From contig JABYQQ010000047.1 in the NCBI GenBank assembly GCA_022605405.1, positions 1 to 22,162 of the forward strand: DNA of 22,162 nt, in the 5' to 3' direction. The notes below the pieces were generated by a model, which saw nothing but the letters and a program-made list of their open reading frames with translations, was not told the DNA's origin and did not search any database. The stretch's first letter is position 1. The number at the start of each line of letters is the position of its first letter. The stretch is from Earliella scabrosa (taxonomy: Eukaryota; Basidiomycota; Agaricomycetes; Polyporales; Polyporaceae). The translations under genes were made by a program, and so were the position numbers. Shown here one piece after another: positions 1 to 8,742 of this stretch.

Positions 1-2
1 AA

Positions 3-296
3 CACGAGGTCATACCGTGCCCAACTCCTTTGACGGAAGTCGAATGGGAACGCTTGGCGGCGCTCAAAGTACTGCGCATGGCTGGTCAAGCAGTCGGCTG
101 TCCCGTCGGCTCTTTGTGTACTTTGCGATGGAGATCACCCGCGCAGCAAGAATGGCTTGAGCTACCGTCCTTGTTCGAATCACCTATTGTATCCGCAAGC
201 GATATCTCGGCTACGAACAAGATCTGCTACAAGAGCCAGAAGGAGTTGTTCAAGTGGGTCCAAGCCGTCCAGGTAGACATCGGAGGCATTGTTTAG
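3..296 (+). CDS. Left-truncated open reading frame, hypothetical
   Basis: An open frame runs in from the left edge and stops at TAG 294-296. No ATG is visible, so the real start or an upstream exon lies outside the window. The readable part starts HEVIPCPTPLTEVEWERL and ends QAVQVDIGGIV. It is slightly acidic, with no signal peptide, membrane segment or motif that I recognise. It could be a terminal exon or a chance frame. Nothing next to it adds support: the following 400 bases show no gene. Confidence 0.28.
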   Translation, partial: HEVIPCPTPLTEVEWERLAALKVLRMAGQAVGCPVGSLCTLRWRSPAQQEWLELPSLFESPIVSASDISATNKICYKSQKELFKWVQAVQVDIGGIV

Positions 297-699
297 CATA
301 TAATAGCCTGTGATTATATGACCTACCACAATGCGACGTTCTGCGAGCTCATCTAGAAGTCAAACGACCGTGTCAAGCCATTCCCAATGTTAGCGCCACG
401 ATCCTTGACGAGTCTGGTTCGCGTCCAGGTCAAAGTGGGAAGGCTGACTAACTTTCACCCAGAAAGAACAGTACTAGTGACGTCAGAGTCGGGCCGCGCG
501 CCGGTGCTCGGGCCGCCTTCCATATCGGGTGTTGGCGGGGCTTACGTACAGCACCGGGATTCGAACCATCGAATCGGCGCTTCCGAGCAAAACGAAGAAC
601 CACACACAAGCAACCGACTACGCCAGATCGTGTGGCTATCACTTTCATTAAGAACGCACAACGGCTCAATTCGGCCAAGGCCCGTTCTCCTCCGCCGCC
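297..699. other. Spacer without a convincing gene
   Basis: Open frames occur on both strands here, but none has splice support or recognisable protein content. The only structures seen are a minus-strand match to a tRNA B-box (557-567) and an overlapping 7-bp inverted repeat, GATTCGA / TCGAATC with a 4-nt loop (558-575). The end of the segment (about 660-699) is the immediate 5' flank of the small gene starting at 700. Confidence 0.5.
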
Positions 700-1089
700 A
701 TGTCTCTCAACATCCCGCACCCGTCGTCTCCGACGCTCCCAAATGGCTCCTACATGCCCGATCTCCACGAGGCGCGCGCGACAAGGGGGATAAGATCGAG
801 ACCTTCCCTGCTCTCCTCCGATCCCAACATGTCACCCCTCAATCTTTCGACTACGCCCTACGCCGCATGCGTCAAGCACGACTTTCTCCGCACGGCGACG
901 AATCTCTGCAATTGGAAGTGCTTTGAGTGTTTCATGCGGAACGAGCGCGAGTGCGATTGCTTGACAAGTACGTCCCCATTACTAACACTTGACCCTCTTC
1001 ACTAATCTTTCGTAGGGTTGCTCAACAAGCGCAAGACTTGGCGTGAACACCCTATATGTCACGAGCACAAACCCGCCGAAGCTAACTAG
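700..1089 (+). CDS. Small two-exon Cys-rich hypothetical protein
   Basis: The ATG at 700 lies in a strong start context (cgccgccATGtct). Exon 1 is 700-967. Intron 968-1015 (48 nt) starts GTACGT, has CTAAC/CTAAT branch-like sites and ends TCGTAG. Exon 2 is 1016-1089 (stop TAG). The splice keeps the frame and gives about 113 residues. The first half is Ser/Pro-rich. The second half has closely spaced cysteines and histidines (CNWKCFECF, ECDC, then HPICHEHKP), which suggests metal binding. I do not recognise the family. Because a decayed retroelement follows directly, this could be the conserved 5' (gag-like) part of that element rather than a host gene. Just past the stop, another frame stays protein-like for about 30 codons, which hints at a frameshift and a once longer protein. 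Confidence 0.5.
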
Positions 1090-1176
1090 CTGCAAGCGTA
1101 CCTCGGGCGCGGGGTGGGCCGGCCGCAAGAAACAACCCGCCGCCGTTGTCCCTGAGAACCCCCGCGCGATGCAAGT

Positions 1177-2351
1177 ATGGACGAGGAAGGTGAGAGCGAT
1201 AGTGGTGATGTGTGTAATGGCGACGAGTAGCTGATTACTTCTTTGCTCAAGAAGTTCCACCCCTTTGCTCGCGTCTTCAAGCCGACGCGCATTTCCGCCC
1301 TCGAGGGCACCCTCAGCGCCCTCAAGAACAAGGCGGTTCTCTATCGCTACGACGTCGACGGCTCAGACGACGATGACAACGCGACCGGCGAGGGCAATGA
1401 TGCGAGCGGCGAGGCCAGGTCAACATCGTTGTACCTGAAGGCACTTAGCTGTACGTCCAGACACTGAGCGTACCCTACCTCCGCGCCTACGTCTTGTACC
1501 AGCGAGACGGCCGGGGCCAGGGTCACCCACCTTCCACTCGCGGATTTCAAACAACCACGAGAACGCCTCCACGGAGATTCCTTGTGACGTACGACTTCCA
1601 CCCCACCTTCGAGCCTCGTCCCTTCGAGGATAAGTCTGTCAAGCCCAACGTCCCCACTGCTGCCGATCTTGCCACCATCGCGAACACCGCGCGCTACTAC
1701 AACCAGCGCGTCTCCAAGAGCCCTCAGTACCAGCTTGTGCAGCTTGTTTGGCTCCTCCGCTACGACATCAACACGACTTGATTCTCGGACACGCTCGACC
1801 CTCGCCGCCTCGGTCCCTTCCCCATCGAACGTATTCTCTCCGAACCCACCTACAAGCTCCGCCTCCCTTCTTACTTCACCTCGTCCTTCTCGAACCTTGC
1901 CACGATCCTTCCAACTCCAGGCTAACGACGAGTCTCCCACCATGGTCTATGCTTGACTGCCACAAGCTTGGCCAGCGTTATCAGTATCTCGTGCACTGGA
2001 ACAACTTGTCCTCCTACGAGGACTCCTGGTGCCTCTCTCCGACATCCCTACCACCGACAATGAGAAGCTCGAACGCCTCCATTGTTCCCACCCTCGCTCC
2101 CTCTGTCGCTCATATCCCACCCCGCCCACGCCGCATCTGATTCTACTGTACTACTTCTGCTCCACAGGTCCCCGTCATTGCTCCTTCCACCTCCCCTCCC
2201 TCTGCACCCACCTAAGCCCTTTTATCGCCATCACCCGCAGTTGCCCGCTGTCCCGCGTCCTCCCTCCGCTGCTGTTCGCATCAACCCCGGCGTTGAGTAT
2301 ACGGTCCACGCACTGTTCTGGACATGTCTTGTGACCGCCGGCTCGTCGTGA
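1177..2351 (+). mobile_element. Decayed Ty3/gypsy-type retroelement (integrase C-terminus and chromodomain)
   Basis: From about 1590 the translation resembles a fungal Ty3 integrase C-terminus: a segment ending QLVWLLRYDINTT, an in-frame TGA (1779-1781), then FSDTLDPRRLGPFPIERIL and TYKLRLP, matching the family pattern 'VWL...TTR...KLD.RRLGPF.I......Y.L.LP'. Then in another frame come LLEPCHDP and a chromodomain core, QRYQYLVHWNNLSSYEDSW. A third frame gives PLSDIPTTDNEKLERLH. Further upstream an acidic frame (1177-1467) is cut by TAG 1228-1230. Two of the stops can be explained by C-to-T change (CGA to TGA, CAG to TAG). I found no reverse transcriptase, RNase H or long terminal repeats, so only a 3' fragment of pol seems to remain. 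It is dead as read. It is given to mark what it is; no intact product is implied. Confidence 0.72.
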
Positions 2352-3341
2352 ACGCTAAGATGGTTGTTGGCCGAGGTTGCACGAGTCGGACGTTGCTCGC
2401 GCGACGTGTCCGCGAATGCATAGAACGGCGTTCCCCCTCGCGTCGTCGCGCTCTCCCTTGAAAAGGTGGTGTCTACGCTGTACACGAGCCTCATGGTCTC
2501 TTCACGTACCACTAATTACTGTCTATGAATGTTTTTGGTCCTTCCCTCTGAGTATGTCATGATAGTCTTGTCTCGTTCCGGTTCTTTGTACAGTCATCGT
2601 TACTGGGCAAGATAGTTACTGTGTCGTGATTATCTTAAATACTATATAGTATTGATTCTAGTGCAAAGGACGTTGAAGATTCCGGTTCTCAGATTTTCCG
2701 GTTCTTCAGATGCTCTGGACCTGGTCCACTGGCAGTGGCATCACGTGCCATCGATGTACGGATCGAATTCTCCTGCCCATGTTGACCCGAGTCCTCCTCC
2801 CCCCTCCCGTTCCATTAAGGGCTAAGGTGCACCATTCTCTGAATGTAACGACGATGATATGTACGACGTGGGGGCACAGCGAGAGCTGGCTGACTTTAAA
2901 TTCCACCCATTGACAAAAGACCCCTCCCCCGCAAGTATACTCATATGTATGTTCTCTCAGGCACCGTAAGCCTCGCCCTGCTTACGTGTACTCGTCTACG
3001 CCACCGGCTTCTCTGCATCTCGTAACGCGCACGTGCTTCGTCTCTCAGGCTCGTCTCTCGACTCTCGTCTGTCGTTTCTCGTCTCTCGTCTCTCGTCTCT
3101 CGTCTCTCGCCTCCTCGTCCTCGTCCTCGCTCGGCCGCAGACCGTTACATTCCAGACGCTACGTAGCCGCAGAAGTGCCAGAGGTGGCGCCTGGTGAGTG
3201 CAACAAACATCTTAGAAGCTCCGGCCGGCTGAATGACATGTCCTCCACGGTGCCGGACAACAGGTATAGACTACAACTTCATAACATCCCTACTACACGC
3301 CTATTGGACTTGCATCAGTGCTCCAAAACTGCTCACGGAGG
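2352..3341. other. Spacer between retroelement remnant and next gene
   Basis: About 1 kb without a supportable gene. It contains a perfect 16-bp palindrome AATACTATATAGTATT at 2638-2653, two copies of TCCGGTTCT nearby (about 2680-2705), and the CT-rich repeat listed separately. Short frames on both strands have no splice support. AT content is higher around 2600-2660, as is usual for fungal intergenic DNA. Confidence 0.5.
3040..3131. repeat. CT-rich simple repeat (unit TCTCGTC)
   Basis: A pyrimidine-rich stretch with imperfect 7-bp units TCTCGTC, most regular at about 3076-3112, passing into TCCTCG units. This is a microsatellite-like tract. It lies in the spacer upstream of the gene at 3342 and could be a pyrimidine-rich promoter tract, but nothing shows that directly. 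Confidence 0.8.
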
Positions 3342-3943
3342 ATGGAAACTGGCTGCAGGGTCCGGATGAAGTTGGTTAGTTTGTGTCCCAGGGGCTGTGC
3401 CCCAGAGCGTTGCCGCGTTCTGTCTCTTGAAGTTGAAGTGGCCCCGTTGTCTTATGCTGTGAGTCTCTGCCCATTCTCGTTTGGTCGCTGGGCTCAACTG
3501 ACTCCTTTCAGCTGCAAATTCCTACTCATCTCGGCATAGCGTCTACGTCACGTCCTTGCGTCGATCATTTTTGGCGATCTGTGCGCGAGAGCCCAGGATT
3601 CGACCAGGTCGACGATCAGACCCTTCTCGCAATTGGCACTATGGTCGACTTGTTGCTGTTCTTCGCGCGTGAACCTCCCGACGAAGACGCTGGGTATTAC
3701 TGGGGCGAATTTCACGATCAAATGCACGCCAATTTCGAAATGCCAGATGAAATGGACTCGGCTGAGACAGTCCGCACGCTGCTATGTATCAGAGATTGGG
3801 CGGAATACGAGATACCTGTGAGTCCCCATCGATGCTTAGAGACAAATGGTTCACTCATACAAGATCAGGAGGCATGGACCGACGATATGAGTAATCTGGC
3901 TTTGCAAGACGGAGCTGGTGGTGCCCGCATTCCGGCTCAATAG
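3342..3943 (+). CDS. Three-exon hypothetical protein
   Basis: Predicted exons are 3342-3458, 3512-3817 and 3869-3943 (TAG). Introns are 3459-3511 (GTGAGT...CTGACTCCTTTCAG) and 3818-3868 (GTGAGT...GATCAG), both phase 0, leaving one frame of about 165 residues. Exon 2 is the best coding segment: acidic and Asp/Glu/Trp-rich, with short signatures such as DHFWRSVRESPGF, MVDLLLFFAREPPDEDAG and IRDWAEYEIP. There is no signal peptide and only one moderately hydrophobic stretch. I do not recognise the family. The 51-nt second intron is a multiple of three with no stop, so retention would also give an open frame. The start at 3342 is simply the first in-frame ATG and may be wrong; upstream exons are possible. 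Confidence 0.45.
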
Positions 3944-4402
3944 CCGCCACTCCTCTACCTCCTTCGCTTCCTTTGCTCCCCTCGCGTCATCCGCCCCTCC
4001 TTCTGTGCTGTTTGGCTCACTGTCTTCTTACGGAGAGGGAACGCCGTCTCTTATTTGCTCGCGACTCGTTACCCTTCTAATCTCAGGCCGCGCTTGTTGT
4101 AATTCTTATGCATCATGCCCTCTCAAAACCACACCGTCTTCCAATCCCATCATTCCTCACTGTCTACTCGTACCCAATAAGGGGACACTGTCTGGCACGC
4201 CCTGGATGCTCTTCAAGCAAGCTAGCAATCACATCCACAACGAGCACCGTCTCGTCTTAGCCCTCTGCAATCAATGTGGCCTCAGCAGTCTCGTCACGAT
4301 GTTCAATCCCGTCAAGAACATCACTCCCAAGATACGCGCAGGCCTGCGACAGCGAATACCGATAGCTTACGTACCTACTCAACGCCGTCATGCGGGACGT
4401 AG
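3944..4402. other. Unassigned stretch, weak coding signal
   Basis: A plus-strand frame is open from 3918 to 4427. It has low-complexity Ser/Leu content first, then a more protein-like part (around KQASNHIHNEHRLVLALCNQCG). I could not find splice sites that join it to either neighbour in a consistent phase, so I do not call a gene here. Confidence 0.35.
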
Positions 4403-4753
4403 ATGTCTCATTCAGCATGCCTCGTGACCTCACTCCTACCGGACACGACGATCGTGGTCTCAGGGAGCCCCGACATTGAGCGCACCTTGCGCATGGTCAG
4501 TGAATCCATGGTGACAGAACTGCGTATAGGAATGTGGACCGACGTGCTGACGAAAGTAGACGGTGCCTCAGTTCTCCTCGCGGGCAACCCAAGTGGGGCC
4601 TTCTTCATACCAATGACTTGTACGGTCGTCTCCTACGTTATCTGTCTGACGTTCGTAGGGCTGATCGGGGCACAACACCACTCCCTGACAGATGCCCGGA
4701 GGAACGTGCCTGACCACGCGAGGAACCCTGCTTTAACTCCCTGTTCCCGCTGA
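4403..4753 (+). CDS. Doubtful two-exon hypothetical protein
   Basis: ATG 4403, exon to 4619, a possible 39-nt intron 4620-4658 (GTACGG...TCTGAC...CGTAG) in consistent phase, and exon 4659-4753 (TGA). The product would be about 103 residues with no recognised domain. The minus strand of the same segment (4962 to 4633) is also open and equally protein-like (for example ETFQEAPATIHVQAGAVLY), so I cannot tell which strand, if either, is coding. Treat it as a placeholder. Confidence 0.22.
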   Translation: MSHSACLVTSLLPDTTIVVSGSPDIERTLRMVSESMVTELRIGMWTDVLTKVDGASVLLAGNPSGAFFIPMTCTVVSYVICLTFVGLIGAQHHSLTDARRNVPDHARNPALTPCSR

Positions 4754-5225
4754 GAGAGCTGGGAGGTAGAACCAGCAGCGTGAACCTCCAAACGAACGAG
4801 GACGAGAGGTCGAAGAAGACGGAAGGGATCGCTCGCTCGCCGCCCGTGGTACAGAACAGCTCCCGCCTGAACGTGAATCGTGGCGGGTGCCTCCTGGAAC
4901 GTCTCAACACCCGCGAGAAGGACGCTGCGTGGTTGCGCGACAGGGTCGACATACTTCCCCAAGCGAGCATGCCCAGCGCGCGTGGACAGCGAAAGTTAGG
5001 GACACAGTGACGACAACGGCAGGGCGGCCGTGAAGGGGGATGTAGGCGGCAGAGTAAGTCTCGCAGAGGAGTGGTGGTGGCAGGGAGGGCGTCGCGTGAT
5101 CCATCTGCTGTGGGCGTGCGGCAGAAGGACTCGAGTGACTTTGCATCTATGTATCTACAATGTGTGCTGTCTTGCTCGAGCCCGTAATCATATCGCCAGT
5201 ACATTGGTTGACTGTTTGTTGTCAA
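4754..5225. other. Stretch open on both strands, no gene called
   Basis: Both strands carry overlapping open frames, a usual effect of GC-rich sequence. The minus-strand frame ending at 4633 reaches 4962 and has the more natural residue composition, but no initiation context or splice pair confirms it. No repeats or RNA genes seen. Confidence 0.35.
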
Positions 5226-5621
5226 ATGGACAGATGGCTGAACTTGCGTGCGGCTCGAAGACTGCAGGATGTCGACATCCAGCTCGAAGCGCTTACACGA
5301 GTCGTTCAATTCGTGCGTTCAACTGGTTTCCACGGACTCGAGCTCATATCTGACTCCCGATTCCATCGATATCCTAGCACAACTCTCCTCTTAACTCCTT
5401 AGAACGTATGCAGTGACTTTCCTATACGCACTCAGGCTGTGGAGACGCGCTATGCCACTGACGGCACCAGGATGCTTCGAAACGCACGGTATGTACATAT
5501 GTCTTGCAGCTGGATGAAACAGACGATGACGATCGATCCGTATTTCAGATTATTGTCCTACCAGAAGAGGAGACTGGTACATCAATATGATACCGAGATA
5601 ATACGTATACGAAGAACGTGA
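5226..5621 (+). CDS. Doubtful small multi-exon gene
   Basis: From ATG 5226 a basic, leucine-rich segment reads MDRWLNLRAARRLQDVDIQ and continues for about 55 residues. A second coding-like exon starts after CACTCAG at 5436 and ends at 5488. A 60-nt intron (5489-5548, GTATGT...TATTTCAG) joins it in phase to a last exon ending TGA at 5621. I found no good splice between the first and second exon, so the model is incomplete. No family recognised. Confidence 0.25.
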
Positions 5622-5686
5622 GGCGGACTGAGGCGTACTCCTCACCATGCCCATATCTTCAAAGTCGTTCCTTACATCTTCGAAGG

Positions 5687-6218
5687 TCATCGCAGACTTG
5701 AGCAGGCTTGGAGACGACGATGTTGCCTTGTTGACTTCCCAGAAGCAATATATGTTCGCCGTTCCGAATCCCCACAAGTCAAGCATAGGAGGCTTGTGTC
5801 GCGCTTGATACACGAAAACGTCAGCATTCAGTTCACGACGAATAGACATGGCCAGGCTTACTGTGGTGTTGTTGACTGTCGCCAACAGGACGACCCGAGC
5901 GGTCGGTGCGCGAAAGAGGTTTCTCGGGGAGGGGGAAGGAGGGTAACGCATACCCTGTAAACGGGTCATCAGGATCTATCATAGGCATTTGTTTAGAGTG
6001 CATACCTTCTTGCCACACGGGTCTGGAGCCTCTCCTTCACGCTCCTGGCCATACCCACGACGAGCCTGGGATATTGTCGGTAGGGACGCTGTCGGTGGCA
6101 GCGCGTGGAGAGGCGCACTACGGTGATACATTGGCGGCCGCGCTAGAAGTTTACGCGGCGGAGAACGAAGGACGTGTCGAACGGTGTGACGGGACTTGAT
6201 TCGAGTTGACTGTCCCAA
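5687..6218 (-). CDS. Minus-strand exons of an Arg/Pro-rich hypothetical protein
   Basis: Reading the minus strand, an exon ends at 6006 (PDPCGKK), followed by intron 6005-5955 (GTATGC...CTGATGACC...TTTACAG), exon 5954-5862, intron 5861-5804 (GTAAGC...GCTGAC...ATCAAG) and exon 5803-5687 (TGA). Both introns are phase 0 and have good signals. The predicted protein is basic (Arg/Pro/Ser-rich) with a late CLTCGDSER segment. The 5' end is unclear: the frame upstream of about 6218 is not resolved, and these exons could be the 3' part of the gene at 6404-7540. Without the second intron the frame also stays open to 5550. No function can be assigned. Confidence 0.28.
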
Positions 6219-6403
6219 CGTCTTGCCTCGTTTCCGTCCCTGCGCCGATCAGGCTCTGGATGGGTACGACCGAGACCATAACCGGAAGAAGGCCCAGGAG
6301 CATCCATACTCGATAGGGACGTACATCTCGTGGGGACGTGAGCGACATCGCAGATAATGCATAAGACGTCGCGGGGAACCATGGCTTTGAGGGAGCCCCT
6401 CCG

Positions 6404-7540
6404 CTAGGGCAGGTCCGGATGCATACGCGAACCATCGACACGAGGCGGCCGAGTAACTCCGTTCAATGGCGGCGCGTCGAACCCCTTCGCGTCTGCATCC
6501 CGCGACCCTCGTCGAGACGGTGGTGGCGGACCAGACGGATGGTAACGAGGGCTTCTCCAGGATTGTGACATAACGGGATAAGCGGCTGACCTGCATGGCT
6601 GGCGTTCGGTATAGGCGCGAATGACGATGGGTCGGAGCGCCTTGGTGGCGAACGTTGCCCTGTAATAGAGAAGGACAATGTCAGTCAAAGAGGCGACAGG
6701 AGCGACGAGCATGAGGAAGGAAGACAAGAAGGGACATGGTAGTCTCGCGTAATAATGACTGGCGACGTGGATAGAAGAGAGCTCACCTCAACTGTGCTCC
6801 AGCAGCTTGAGGTGCTTCATTATCCTGGGGTGCCGTGGGCGCCATGTATGAGCAAGACGTAGTGCGCGGGAACGCATACCGCCGTCCTCTTGAAGAAGCT
6901 GGGAAAACGACGTATAAGAGACGTTGCGCCGTTGTCACCGCCGGAGAATGAACTCACGATCAGCCTCAGTCATACCATACATGTCGGGGATAAACCCATA
7001 AACTCCAAGCGCTATTACAAAGGCGTCGTCGATGTTGGTCTCACGATCTTTGGCGGATGGAAGGGGTCAGTGATGGAGACGAAGACTTGAATGTGGGTTC
7101 CGGTCTTGCGCATGAGCTTGTACAGGTCGCTGTTCTCCGAATAGTGTTTGTAACGCTTCCTATAGTTGTTGGAGATTATCTTCTTAGCGCGACGTACCGC
7201 CTCCCGGATGGTTTCTACCGGCAAACTGGGCACTGAAATGGAACCCACTGGGCGAACGTCGTTTGGTTCAGCGTTGTGTGGGTGCAGAGGGGGTCGGGAA
7301 GGTACTAGACGTGAATGAACTGAGGGTAGAGTCGCCAGGTATGAACGAGATAGACGGTATTTTGGAGGGAATCGGCAAGAGCGCGGGAAGAGGAGTCGGA
7401 GACTCGGAGTGTGAGGGCTTGAGGGCTGCGACGAGCTGCGACGAGTGCTAGTTGAGTAAAGAAGTTAGAGTTTGGTAAGCGTGGGAGCGGGGGACGGGAG
7501 AGAGCATGGTTGCGGCCACCAACCTTACTTGATCCCCCAT
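6404..7540 (-). CDS. Five-exon hypothetical protein with one frame break
   Basis: Minus-strand model: exon 7540-7529 (ATGGGGGATCAA), intron 7528-7448 (GTAAGG...CTAAC...ACTAG), exon 7447-7306, intron 7305-7233 (GTACCT...TTTCAG), exon 7232-6958, intron 6957-6899 (GTGAGT...CCCAG), exon 6898-6787, intron 6786-6660 (GTGAGC...CTGACA...TTACAG), exon 6659-6404 (TAG). The summed exons are one base short of a whole number of codons. The break lies at about 7045-7060, where ITDPFHPPK must shift to DRETNIDDAFVIALG. The N-terminus is Ser/Pro-rich, the middle basic (YRKRYKHYSENSDLYKLM) then hydrophobic (VIALGVYGFIPDMYG), and the C-terminus Pro/Arg-rich. No recognised domain. The start is uncertain: a minus-strand frame upstream (7744-7529) is also coding-like and could be an earlier exon. 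Confidence 0.48.
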
Positions 7541-7725
7541 GTGACCTCGTCGCTGTAAATCCGCCTGCCCTGCTCATGCTTCCCGTCATCATCCTGCAGA
7601 GCCTAGTCTTTCCTCCTGCAAGATATTGAATACCTGGTCGCCGTCCTCATTGGAGGTTACGAAGCCATTACCATTCGCTAGCAACGCGAGCCCTTCCTGA
7701 CCGGGACACGAGCTCTGGATGAGCT
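7541..7725. promoter_or_regulatory. Possible shared promoter of two divergent genes
   Basis: If the two start codons chosen are right (minus-strand ATG at 7540, plus-strand ATG at 7726), this 185-bp stretch separates two divergently transcribed genes and would hold both promoters. No TATA box or clear motif is visible. The minus strand of the interval is itself protein-like (LLANGNGFVTSNEDGDQ), so part of it may be exon rather than promoter. Confidence 0.25.
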
Positions 7726-8742
7726 TTGGTTCGATGTGCATGTCAGTATCACATATTCCAACATGGGGATTTTCTTACCAGTCTACACTACGCGTGCCTC
7801 CGAGTGGCAACTCGGCCTGTACAAGACCACTCCGAGTTTTTTGATCAGGCGCATTTGTACGTCTCGGGGCCGTTGATATGTCCTGTCCCGTGTGTTGCTG
7901 CTGACGAGGGGTTTGCTTGCAGCCTGAAAGGTGTAAGGAAGGCCTCGAGTGCGACGTTTAGCAGCCCCCGTCATGGCTGGGCGAATGAAGTCGAATGCGG
8001 AGGCAGTGAGTTATGTACGCCAAATACCGCACAATCAAATTCTCAATCTGATGACTTCCGATACCAGAAGCCGTGGAAATCCAGAGCATGCCTGGCAGCA
8101 GTGGGAGCGAAGAGGAAATACGATTCGGAGTTGTGTCTAGTCTCAGTGAGTCGGGGCTGGTTCACTTAGTTTTTGTTCGCGTACCTAGTTCGTTTGTGTT
8201 CAACGTGATGTCTTGCCGCTATGTTAATGATTACTACTGTGTCTACCCGATCACTGTGGCAGTCTGTATGTGAGAACTGTAAAGAGTTGTTCAGTGCACA
8301 CACCGTCATCTAGGCCAGAATGCCACTTGTCGACACAACGCATACGCCCACAAGCGGCCTCGCAACAAGTCCTCCCTCTCGCCGGATCCGAGTGTACACC
8401 GTGTTGGGATTGAGGATATTGACTCTATTCCCCGGTTCATATCGGAAACTGGTCAAGCCAAAGACCCCTGCCCACCTAGTACAATCAACGCGCTGCCGTC
8501 CGGTGGTCCCGATCACTCTCCTCTGTGGTCAATCTTCTGACCATTTGGACGTCCGCTTGCAGTCAATCCAATGGCCTTCGAGGTCCAGAAGAAGACCTGT
8601 GAGGCGGTCCTTCCCCCTCATATGCCTAGAGACAGTGATTTGTCTCAGCGCGACACAGAGACGCTCCTGCATAGTGAGTGCATCTATCCCTGTATTCGCG
8701 TGGCAGCACGCTCACCGTCATATAGTACAGTTGTTTCCGTAA
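7726..8742 (+). CDS. Six-exon hypothetical protein
   Basis: Predicted exons: 7726-7856, 7923-8005, 8068-8265, 8314-8502, 8563-8673 and 8726-8742 (TAA). Introns: 7857-7922 (GTACGT...GCTGAC...TTGCAG), 8006-8067 (GTGAGT...ACCAG), 8266-8313 (GTATGT...CATCTAG), 8503-8562 (GTGGTC...TTCTGACC...TTGCAG) and 8674-8725 (GTGAGT...ATATAG). One frame survives all five, giving about 242 residues. Exon 3 could instead end at 8145 (donor GTGAGT) in the same phase, removing a hydrophobic Val/Phe/Tyr-rich piece and leaving about 202 residues; alternative splicing is possible. The middle is acidic (GSSGSEEEIRFG, then VGIEDIDSIPRFI). No domain recognised. The first exon start is weak: two other ATGs lie within 20 bases in other frames. 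Confidence 0.5.

Noticed and set aside
500..620. Minus-strand tRNA gene suggested by the GGTTCGAATCC box
   Set aside because: Only the two innermost T-stem pairs form. No matching acceptor stem, D-arm or anticodon arm could be drawn.
387..926. Long plus-strand open frame (179 codons)
   Set aside because: It overlaps the better supported spliced gene at 700, has Arg/Ser/Pro-rich random-looking content, and has no splice or start support.
3385..3410. Hairpin GGGGCTGTGCCCC as a regulatory element
   Set aside because: It falls inside predicted exon 1 of the gene at 3342, is very short, and nothing else suggests a function.
7015..7248. MADS-box-like domain in YRKRYKHYSENSDLYKLM...HIQVFVSI
   Set aside because: A hydrophobic beta-strand-like end follows a basic stretch, but the characteristic Gly-Leu-x-Lys-Lys-Ala helix is missing and the alignment needs gaps.
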